NCBI GenBank assembly: GCA_937896265.1
Contig: CALBMD010000138.1
Location: forward strand, 1 to 9,146
Reading direction: 5' to 3'
Source: an uncultured Pseudomonadota bacterium
GTDB taxonomy: Bacteria; Bdellovibrionota_B; Oligoflexia; Oligoflexales; Bog-1112
Length of the DNA stretch: 9,146 bases
Under the pieces are notes generated by a model. That model saw only the letters and a list, made by a program, of their open reading frames with translations. It was not told the origin of the DNA and did not search any database. The position numbers and the translations under genes are program-made. Shown here piece by piece: positions 1 to 6,021 of the stretch. The stretch's first letter is position 1, and every line of letters begins with the position of its first letter.

Positions 1-568
1 CAGACACTAAATCTGAATCAAGCCCTAAATATTTACCATCGCGATCAACAACACTAAGAAGAATCTCTCCAGCGCCCGCCAAAACTAACGCTTTGGCATA
101 CTCTACTATTGAAAAAGAGAAAAACTGTCCTTTGACATAGTTATAAACTCTTTTATTGCCCCAAAAACTTGATTTCACATTAACAACCCCAACAACCGCT
201 TGACGACCAAACTGGCTTGCGAGCTGCTCGATAAGGTTCAAGTTTTTAGCAGCGGCATTTCCTATGAATACCTTTTCATAGCCCATGCCAAAAATTCTTC
301 TTGCTTGATCTATGCTGGTGATTCCCCCGCCATAGCCTAAAGGAACAAAGCATTGTTCGGCAATAATTTTTAGCTTATCAAACGAAGGTTCAATCGATAA
401 ACGGCTTGCATCGATGTCGAATATAACCAACTCATCAACACCCTTGTCACTAAAAATTTGGGCAATGTTGATGGGATCACCAATATATCGCCTTTGACTA
501 AACCCGATAGTTTTTACCAGGCCAGAGTTATCAAGAAGAAGAATAGGAATAACTCGCTTTAGAAGCAT
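1..568 (-). CDS. hisF: HisF-like acetamidino-sugar modification protein (HisF2/WbuZ type), C-terminus cut by window edge
   Basis: The 189 visible codons, from ATG at 568-566, encode a (beta/alpha)8-barrel protein of the HisF family, so roughly the last quarter of a usual 250-260 residue protein lies outside the window. The N-terminus (IPILLLDNSGLVKT, residues 7-20), YIGDPINIAQIF (28-39), DELVIFDIDASR (45-56), the phosphate-binding YGGGI (79-83) and LLSVVDRDG (170-178) match the surface-polysaccharide subgroup rather than histidine-pathway HisF. In P. aeruginosa HisF2 works with the glutaminase HisH2 to supply ammonia to WbpG, which forms the acetamidino group of a mannuronic acid derivative. 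The same role is inferred here. At the places of the two classical cyclase aspartates, residue 11 is Leu and residue 130 is Asn (VVNVK, 128-132). The start lies one base after the hisH stop and has no clear Shine-Dalgarno, which suggests translational coupling. A true histidine-pathway enzyme is unlikely. Confidence 0.88.
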   Translation of the reverse strand, partial: MLLKRVIPILLLDNSGLVKTIGFSQRRYIGDPINIAQIFSDKGVDELVIFDIDASRLSIEPSFDKLKIIAEQCFVPLGYGGGITSIDQARRIFGMGYEKVFIGNAAAKNLNLIEQLASQFGRQAVVGVVNVKSSFWGNKRVYNYVKGQFFSFSIVEYAKALVLAGAGEILLSVVDRDGKYLGLDSDLVS

Positions 569-569
569 T

Positions 570-1178
570 TTAAAGACCCGAGAAATTCTTTAATAAAGCT
601 AGGCCAAACCGATGGCTCTTCTCAGGATGAAACTGCACACCCCAAATATTATCGCTATTTAAAGCTGCTGAAAAACTGACACCGTACTGAGCTTTTGCTG
701 AGGTTACCACACCAATATCAGCGAAAAAAGAGTGGCAAAAATAAAAGCGAAGATTTGGGTCATTGCAAATCTCTCGAAAGAGAGGATCGCTAGTTACTGC
801 TTCAACAGTATTCCATCCAACATGAGGCACAGAAAGATTACCAACTTGACCACAAAAATTTTTTAAGTGCCCCGGTAAGAGACCTAAACCCTGACTCTTG
901 CCTTCTTCACTACTATGTAAAAGCAGCTGCATGCCAAGACAAATGCCTAAAATTGGTCTTTTTTTGTCTATCGCATGCACTTTGATAGGCTCAATTAATC
1001 CTAAACTCTCTAAATTAAACATCCCGGCATCAAACGCCCCAACGCCAGGAATAATTAACCGATCAGCCAAAGCCACATCTTTGGCAGTGGAAGCAATTTT
1101 TGCTGGTATATTTAAATACCTAAAGGCGTTTATAATTGAACCAACATTGCCAAGACCGTAGTCTAAGACGGAAATCAT
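570..1178 (-). CDS. hisH: HisH-like glutamine amidotransferase subunit
   Basis: A 202-residue class I (triad) glutaminase, the usual HisH length. It hydrolyses glutamine and passes ammonia to its HisF-type partner. Visible motifs are DYGLGN (6-11), PGVGAF (44-49, oxyanion region), the nucleophile elbow GICLGMQ with Cys80 (78-84), PHVGWN near residue 118, and FHPEKS with catalytic His184 and Glu186 (183-188); the triad is intact. Its ATG overlaps the aminotransferase stop in an ATGA tetranucleotide (1178-1175), and its TAA lies one base before the hisF-like start, so the three genes form a coupled unit. No good Shine-Dalgarno precedes the ATG, as expected for coupling. From the partner's family and the polysaccharide context, I infer the ammonia goes to sugar acetamidino formation and not to histidine synthesis. 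Confidence 0.93.
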   Translation of the reverse strand: MISVLDYGLGNVGSIINAFRYLNIPAKIASTAKDVALADRLIIPGVGAFDAGMFNLESLGLIEPIKVHAIDKKRPILGICLGMQLLLHSSEEGKSQGLGLLPGHLKNFCGQVGNLSVPHVGWNTVEAVTSDPLFREICNDPNLRFYFCHSFFADIGVVTSAKAQYGVSFSAALNSDNIWGVQFHPEKSHRFGLALLKNFSGL

Positions 1179-2302
1179 CTATCTGCTCGCTTGCCAGTAT
1201 CAAAAAAACTTCTCACAGCTGCCACCACATGCTCACACTGAGTCACGTTTAAATGTTCACCGATAGGGAGACTTAATATCTGATCACCCATCTCACAGGC
1301 CAAGGGGGCATTTTTTTGTTGCCCTAACGCCAAGAAAGCCGGTTGCTTAGGCAGAGCCAAGGGGTAATGAATCCCCGAAGCAACACCTCTTTCTCGCAAA
1401 TGATTTTGCAGGCTCTCACGCTCTTTTAAGTCCTTTAGTCGGATAACAAAAAGATGATAAGAGCTCTCAGCCCAACTTTCTTCCAAAGGAAGAACAAGCC
1501 CCTCAATACGGTTTAATCCATTGCGGTAAAAACTAGCAATTTCACGCCTCTTGCTAACCCAACCCGCTAGATTTTTTAATTTGATACTTAAAATAGCTGC
1601 CTGCAAATTATCAAGCCTAGAATTTCTACCTACAAAACGATGTGTATATTTTTCTGTTCTACCGTGATCAGCAAGCATTCGGCATTTGCTAGCTAAAGCG
1701 GCATCATTTGTCAAAATTGCACCACCATCGCCTGCAGCTCCTAGATTTTTACCGGGATAAAAGCTAAAAGCGCTGGCTCTTCCGATACCGCCAACTTTTT
1801 TGCCTTTGAACAAGGCACCATGGGCTTGCGCAGCATCTTCGATAATATCGATATTGCGCCCTTTAGACAATGCTAAAAGACCATCCATATCAGCAGGGTG
1901 CCCATACAGATGAACAGCTAAAATAGCCCGCGTTTTATCTGTGATAAGCGAGCGAACACTATTTAAATCTAAAAGAAAAGACTTAGGGTCAATGTCACAA
2001 AAAACAGGTTTGCACCTATTGCGGACCACTGCTTCAGCAGTAGCAATAAAGGTATTGGCAGGAACGAGAATCTCACTTCCTTCAGGGTAGTCTAAGGCCT
2101 CAATAATAACTTCCAAGGCATCTGTACCATTTGCAACACCAATGCAGTAGTCTGTTTCTTGAAAAGCAGCAAACTCTTCTTCGAAAGATTTGACTTCAGG
2201 CCCCTTGATAAAACTGCCTTCGCTAAGAAGACGCAGGACAACCGAATCGATCTCGCCTTTTAACCCTTGGTACTGACTTTTGAGATCGAGAAACTCTATC
2301 AT
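1175..2302 (-). CDS. DegT/DnrJ/EryC1-family PLP-dependent sugar aminotransferase
   Basis: A 375-residue fold-type I aminotransferase that would transfer an amino group, normally from glutamate, to a keto group of a nucleotide sugar in the cytoplasm. The N-terminus IEFLDLKSQY (2-11) is typical of the family. Other motifs are GVANGTDAL (55-63), VPANTFIATAEA (80-91), IEDAAQAHGA (154-163; Asp156 pairs with the PLP pyridine nitrogen) and SFYPGKNLGAAGDGGA (180-195), where Lys185 should form the Schiff base; RNSRLDNLQAAIL follows. Length and motifs are complete. Close relatives include WbpE (UDP-2-acetamido-3-keto-glucuronate to the 3-amino sugar) and FdtB-type dTDP-3-keto-6-deoxyhexose aminotransferases, and the sequence alone does not decide between them. 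The linked hisH/hisF pair and the dehydrogenase remnant at 9032 favour a WbpE-like 3-amino-uronate role (inference). It is the first gene of the leftward operon, with a good ribosome binding site and promoter upstream. Confidence 0.93.
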   Translation of the reverse strand: MIEFLDLKSQYQGLKGEIDSVVLRLLSEGSFIKGPEVKSFEEEFAAFQETDYCIGVANGTDALEVIIEALDYPEGSEILVPANTFIATAEAVVRNRCKPVFCDIDPKSFLLDLNSVRSLITDKTRAILAVHLYGHPADMDGLLALSKGRNIDIIEDAAQAHGALFKGKKVGGIGRASAFSFYPGKNLGAAGDGGAILTNDAALASKCRMLADHGRTEKYTHRFVGRNSRLDNLQAAILSIKLKNLAGWVSKRREIASFYRNGLNRIEGLVLPLEESWAESSYHLFVIRLKDLKERESLQNHLRERGVASGIHYPLALPKQPAFLALGQQKNAPLACEMGDQILSLPIGEHLNVTQCEHVVAAVRSFFDTGKRADR

Positions 2303-2309
2303 TGCTTTT

Positions 2310-2314
2310 CTCCT
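2310..2314 (-). promoter_or_regulatory. Ribosome binding site of the aminotransferase gene
   Basis: The minus strand reads AGGAG, followed by a 7-nt spacer and ATG at 2302-2300. This is a near-ideal Shine-Dalgarno. It fixes the start of the 375-residue aminotransferase and is the only strong site in the leftward operon; the two downstream genes appear to rely on coupling. Confidence 0.75.
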
Positions 2315-2328
2315 GCTGTGTTTTGCCG

Positions 2329-2357
2329 TTGAAACCGCAAACTATCTCAATTATCAT
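2329..2357 (+). promoter_or_regulatory. Predicted sigma-70 promoter of the rightward wzy-wzz-glycosyltransferase operon
   Basis: The -35 box TTGAAA (2329-2334) and -10 box TATCAT (2352-2357) are 17 bp apart, each with one mismatch to consensus. Transcription would start near 2364, giving a short leader of about 23 nt before ATG 2387. The promoter lies almost entirely on top of the leftward one. The leader contains no good Shine-Dalgarno close to the ATG; the G-rich run at 2359-2364 is too far upstream. Confidence 0.6.
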
Positions 2358-2381
2358 AGGGGGGTCGAGATTTGCAGTCAA
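2353..2381 (-). promoter_or_regulatory. Predicted sigma-70 promoter of the leftward aminotransferase-hisH-hisF operon
   Basis: On the minus strand the -35 box TTGACT (2381-2376) and the -10 box TATGAT (2358-2353) are separated by exactly 17 bp; each box has one mismatch to consensus. Transcription would start near 2346, leaving a leader of about 44 nt before ATG 2302. The -10 box shares five base pairs with the -10 box of the rightward promoter, so the two should compete for polymerase. The prediction is from pattern only. Confidence 0.6.
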
Positions 2382-2386
2382 CTTAA

Positions 2387-3646
2387 ATGGAGCCAGCCAT
2401 TAGCTTAGCTTCTCTAGCAACATTTAGTATCCTATTTTCAGTTGTTCGCCCAACTTTACCTTATTGGGGGTATGTTTGGTGTCGTTTCTCAGACTTTTTA
2501 GCAATTTCAATAGTTCTTTTTAGCTTACTCATGCATCCTAAATTTAGAAAAGATGCTTTAAATGATTCTACTGTCGTATCCATGTCTTTTTGGACTATCC
2601 TCTATATACTTGTCATTTTAATTAGCATATTTTCAAATGCTTTGCTTTTTGATTTTAGCCTAAAAAACTTGGTTGAAATTACAAGGCCAATTATTCTTTG
2701 TAGTTGCTTTTTATTTGGCTATTTCTATGTAGACGAGAAGCGGTTGTCTTTTAATTTCTTTTTAAAGACACTTGTAGCTATCGCTTTTTTGAATGTAACT
2801 GTAGGCGTTTTGCAGCTCCTTTTGCCAGATCCATACAAGTACTGCTTTTACTACCCCTATGTTGGTAATAACCTCTACTGCCATGGCAGAGCTGGCGGCA
2901 TTAGCTATAACCATATTGAATACACCACGCTTTCTGCCCTAGGAGCCCTTTCTTCAATCTTTTTGTTCCACAAAACTAATTTAATCCGCTATCTTGTGGC
3001 TGCTTTTATCATTTTACCGCTATCTCTTCTCTCTCTTTCCAAAACCAGTTTGCTTTTGGTCGGAAGCTTAACACTAGTCATTAGCGTCTATTTTTTCAAA
3101 CAACACTCCTCTGTGAAAATGAAGATTGCTATCTTGCTTATGGCCTGCTTGCTCTTTTCGACAGCCTCTATCATAGTTTTAAAATCAGAATATCTATATA
3201 ACGGGGTTGTAAGCCTATTTGATTCCAGGACGATTTTGCTTACAAACTTTCGTGGTTCTATCGGCGAGCGTTTAAAAGATATTGCTATCGTTTTTCAAAA
3301 TATATTTCTAGGCGACTATCATTATGCCTTTTTTATTGGTTTTTCTTCGCTGCGTGCCAATGCACTCAGTGAGATTGAAATTTCTCTAATAAATCTGCTG
3401 TTTCGTTTTGGTCTTATCGGTTTCTTTTTATATTACGCTTTCATCTTACGGCCATTTTTTTCTTGGATCCGCTTTCGAAAAAAAGCCCATTTTAGCTTTT
3501 TATCACTTCTAGGAGCATTGTCGTTTATAATTTTTTTAATGGATTTTACGACTAATTGTTCCGAATCTATTAAGTTTAGTGTGCTATATGCAATTTTTAT
3601 TGGCGCATCTGAGCGATATTTCAAAACCAAAACAGTGCAATTTTAG
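2387..3646 (+). CDS. Multi-spanning membrane protein, probable O-antigen polymerase (Wzy/WaaL superfamily)
   Basis: A 419-residue, very hydrophobic protein with about ten or more predicted membrane segments (for example near 37-50, 65-83, 101-115, 126-146, 180-218, 221-237, 246-265, 332-352 and 367-386). A polar stretch around 147-178 includes HGRAGGISYNHIEY (166-179), which resembles the R-x-x-G...N motif of the Wzy/O-antigen ligase superfamily, followed by a membrane segment as in that family. Such proteins join undecaprenyl-linked repeat units in the periplasm (Wzy) or ligate the polymer to lipid A core (WaaL); sequence alone separates these poorly. Being next to a chain-length regulator and inside the cluster favours Wzy. 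The ATG is directly preceded by an in-frame TAA (2384-2386), so no upstream start is possible. The Shine-Dalgarno is weak, so expression may be low, as is common for polymerases. Confidence 0.83.
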   Translation: MEPAISLASLATFSILFSVVRPTLPYWGYVWCRFSDFLAISIVLFSLLMHPKFRKDALNDSTVVSMSFWTILYILVILISIFSNALLFDFSLKNLVEITRPIILCSCFLFGYFYVDEKRLSFNFFLKTLVAIAFLNVTVGVLQLLLPDPYKYCFYYPYVGNNLYCHGRAGGISYNHIEYTTLSALGALSSIFLFHKTNLIRYLVAAFIILPLSLLSLSKTSLLLVGSLTLVISVYFFKQHSSVKMKIAILLMACLLFSTASIIVLKSEYLYNGVVSLFDSRTILLTNFRGSIGERLKDIAIVFQNIFLGDYHYAFFIGFSSLRANALSEIEISLINLLFRFGLIGFFLYYAFILRPFFSWIRFRKKAHFSFLSLLGALSFIIFLMDFTTNCSESIKFSVLYAIFIGASERYFKTKTVQF

Positions 3647-3649
3647 GAG
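3645..3649 (+). promoter_or_regulatory. Ribosome binding site of the wzz-like gene
   Basis: AGGAG overlaps the TAG stop of the wzy-like gene (3644-3646) and stands 4 nt before ATG 3654. It decides the start of the next gene: an open frame reaches further upstream to 3579, but that stretch lies inside wzy and has no such signal. Confidence 0.7.
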
Positions 3650-3653
3650 TAAT

Positions 3654-4865
3654 ATGAAAGCCTTACCATCTGTAAGACAGTATTTTGCAATCACATCCTT
3701 TTCTGTCGCAACTATCGTCACTATAGGGATGCTTGTTTCACAAAATTACAGAACATACCGCACAAGCACGAAAGTTTCTTATGATACAACCCGCGGGGGC
3801 TATCTTTCTGAACAATCCCTATTTCCAAAGAAAATTCGTGAAATCCTTCTTAATCCAACAGTTGCTGAAAAATTTGCCTCAACTGTAAGGACTATTATTA
3901 CCAAAGAAGGGGGCCCAGCTCTTCTTAAAGAAATAAACCGCTCCCTAGGTATTAAAAAGGACAATGACCCTAGTTTATTTAACATGCTTTTTCTGCGGTT
4001 TTTCGACCGCAACTTTGATTTTGATCTCACCATTCAATCGCCGTTTTTAGAAGCTAGCTTCGAAGAATCTATGGTGGTTTTCACAACCCGACTTAAAGAA
4101 AAAGAATTTGCGGCACCTATGGTTAAAGCTATGGTTGCAGCTTACAATAATCTTGTTGCAGACCAACACACAGCAAGGATCAAGACACACAAAAATTTAT
4201 CTAGAGCTGCTTCTGAGGGGGCAGCAAGACGTCTTTCTGAGATCATCGATGACTTTTTAAAAGAAAATAAAGAGCAGATGAAAGAGCTGCAAGATGCTCA
4301 ACAAGAATTTGCTGTTATAGTAACAAAAATCTCCTTACCCAAGGGCATCATCGAAAAATCAAACATAGCTATGAACAACCGCACAAACAAGCTTTCACGC
4401 GAAGTTGACAACGGACCAGAAATTCTACGACGAAACTATATTGACTTTATGGATACCCTACAAGAGGTAAAAAACTCGCTTATGCTTTATTCCAACAAAG
4501 CACCAAGTGAAAGTATAAATGAAATCAATGACATCGAAGCTAAATACTATCGCTCTTTTGTAAAACTCGAGCCATCTTTGATGCAGCTAGAACTGACAAC
4601 AAACGGTTTCCGAGAAGAGTTAAGCATCCTAAGTACTCAACAAATTGCCGAGAAACAGTTCTTGCCCTACCTTGATGTTCAATCAATGCAGCTGCCTGAC
4701 CCAAACACAGATTTTCTCTTTGATGTTAGTCCCTCTAAAAAAGTTATCCTCATTCTAAGCACTCTTGGCGGCTTATTTCTTGGCTTTTTATTGTGCCTTT
4801 CTTTACGCCAGCTGGCTGTAAGAAAGCTAGAACCAAAAACCGAAAGTGTCGCTTATAGTGTATAA
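3654..4865 (+). CDS. Divergent Wzz-like polysaccharide co-polymerase (chain-length determinant)
   Basis: A 403-residue inner-membrane protein with the classic two-helix topology: a short cytoplasmic N-terminus, a first membrane helix near 11-29, a large periplasmic domain, and a second membrane helix near 364-383 followed by a short basic tail. The periplasmic part contains a long charged helical stretch (about 170-220, rich in Lys/Glu/Gln) likely to form the extended coiled-coil arm. Just before the second helix is a proline-containing segment, PDPN (348-351) and SPSKK (359-363), recalling the proline-rich motif of Wzz/PCP proteins. These proteins oligomerise and set the number of repeat units added by Wzy. 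Sequence similarity to classical WzzB is low, so the call rests on topology and on the adjacent polymerase gene. The first 25 codons of the longer open frame (from 3579) are excluded because of the ribosome binding site at 3645. Confidence 0.8.
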   Translation: MKALPSVRQYFAITSFSVATIVTIGMLVSQNYRTYRTSTKVSYDTTRGGYLSEQSLFPKKIREILLNPTVAEKFASTVRTIITKEGGPALLKEINRSLGIKKDNDPSLFNMLFLRFFDRNFDFDLTIQSPFLEASFEESMVVFTTRLKEKEFAAPMVKAMVAAYNNLVADQHTARIKTHKNLSRAASEGAARRLSEIIDDFLKENKEQMKELQDAQQEFAVIVTKISLPKGIIEKSNIAMNNRTNKLSREVDNGPEILRRNYIDFMDTLQEVKNSLMLYSNKAPSESINEINDIEAKYYRSFVKLEPSLMQLELTTNGFREELSILSTQQIAEKQFLPYLDVQSMQLPDPNTDFLFDVSPSKKVILILSTLGGLFLGFLLCLSLRQLAVRKLEPKTESVAYSV

Positions 4866-6021
4866 AATAGCGCATTTAACGACAGTACACCCTCGTTTTG
4901 ACACACGCATTTTTTGGAAAGAATGCCGCTCACTTGCAGCAGCAGGGCATTTAGTCACTTTAATCGTAGCTGATGGTAATGGCTATGAGCTACGAGACAA
5001 GGTCACTATTTTAGACATTGGTACAAGCTCGACAAATCGCTGGCTAAAGATTGGATTTCTGTGGCTACGGATGCTAAGACAGCTCACTCTTGTCAAAGCA
5101 GATATCTATCACTTTCATGATCCAGAGCTAATCCCTATTGGCATCTTGCTAAAACTTGCCGGCAAAAAAGTAATTTATGATGCTCATGAAGATGTTGCAC
5201 TTGATATTCAAACAAAAGTTTGGATCAAACCCAGCATGCGCTATCTCATAGGTAAGTTTTTTGACGTCTTTGAAAAAACCAGTTCTAAATTCTTTGATGC
5301 CGTCATAACAGTAGCTCCTAATCTACTAAAAAAATTTGCTCGGGTTAACTCCTCCTCTTTTGAGGTGAGAAATTTCCCTATGATAGAAGATTTGAGCTTT
5401 GCAAAAACTGCAAATTACGAACGTAAAAAGAATCAGCTTCTTTATGTTGGTAGCTTAACAAAAGTGAGAGGCGCAAGCAAAATGCTTGACGCTCTTTTGC
5501 ACCTGGATGCTAATCTAGTGCTAGCAGGGACCTTCTCACCACCAAGCTTATTAGAGGAATGCCAAAAACATCCGGCATGGTCAAAGGTTAAGTATTTGGG
5601 ATTTTGCAGTCGCGAACAAATCATTGCTTTATGCCAAGAAAGCGCTTTAGGTTATGCTCTAATTCAGGAAGACAAGAATTTGATGACAGGGTACCCTGTC
5701 AAACTTTTTGAATACATGTCATGCGAATTACCAGTTATTGTCTCTGATTTTCCTCTTTGGCGAGAGATCGTCGAAGGCGCACAGTGTGGCCTAGCCATCA
5801 ACCAATATGAAGTAGCTAACATTGTTGCTGCAACTGAAAAAATACTCTCCGATGCAGACTTGCGTAATAAAATGGGTCAAAATGGCAAGGAAGCTGTACT
5901 TAAAAAATATAACTGGCCCCAAGAAGAACAGCATTTGCTCAATGTCTATGAGCAAATTTTAGAAAAAAAACACGATGCCAGATCTGCTAGTAAAGTATCC
6001 GAAATTGAAGCAAACCATTAA
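4858..6021 (+). CDS. GT4-family glycosyltransferase
   Basis: A 387-residue GT-B glycosyltransferase that would act at the cytoplasmic face, adding a sugar to the lipid-linked repeat unit. The N-terminal domain has the subfamily signature HLTTVHPRFDTRIFWKEC (6-23), VADG (37-40), YHFHDPELIPIG (84-95) and YDAHED (107-112). The C-terminal nucleotide-sugar domain starts near LLYVGSL (about residue 194) and contains GYPVKLFEYMSCELPVIVSDF (278-298), with Glu285 in the usual donor-binding position. The chosen start is GTG 4858, overlapping the wzz-like stop by 8 bp, because it gives the normal family beginning (M-YKIAHLT). An in-frame GTG at 4846 would add four residues and cannot be excluded; neither has a clear Shine-Dalgarno, so translation is probably coupled. 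The last 35 bp overlap the convergent WecA-like gene. Donor and acceptor sugars cannot be read from the sequence. Confidence 0.9.
   Translation: MYKIAHLTTVHPRFDTRIFWKECRSLAAAGHLVTLIVADGNGYELRDKVTILDIGTSSTNRWLKIGFLWLRMLRQLTLVKADIYHFHDPELIPIGILLKLAGKKVIYDAHEDVALDIQTKVWIKPSMRYLIGKFFDVFEKTSSKFFDAVITVAPNLLKKFARVNSSSFEVRNFPMIEDLSFAKTANYERKKNQLLYVGSLTKVRGASKMLDALLHLDANLVLAGTFSPPSLLEECQKHPAWSKVKYLGFCSREQIIALCQESALGYALIQEDKNLMTGYPVKLFEYMSCELPVIVSDFPLWREIVEGAQCGLAINQYEVANIVAATEKILSDADLRNKMGQNGKEAVLKKYNWPQEEQHLLNVYEQILEKKHDARSASKVSEIEANH

Noticed and set aside
898..1161. Plus-strand open frame of 87 codons
   Set aside because: It is antisense to the well-supported hisH gene, has no recognisable domain and is a shadow.
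1..1178. hisH/hisF as part of a histidine biosynthesis operon
   Set aside because: The HisF-like sequence has the signature of the surface-polysaccharide subgroup and lacks the cyclase aspartates, and all neighbours are polysaccharide genes.
3579..3653. Upstream extension of the wzz-like frame by 25 codons
   Set aside because: It lies within the end of the wzy-like gene, and the AGGAG at 3645-3649 fixes the start at 3654, directly before the first membrane helix.
3994..4011. Hairpin TGCGGT-6 nt-ACCGCA as a terminator
   Set aside because: It lies inside the wzz-like coding region, has only a 6-bp stem and no T-run after it.
5963..5970. A8 run (T8 on the minus strand) downstream of the WecA-like stop as an intrinsic terminator
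   Set aside because: No stable GC-rich stem precedes the T-run, only the short palindrome CAGATCTG, and the stretch is coding sequence of the convergent gene.
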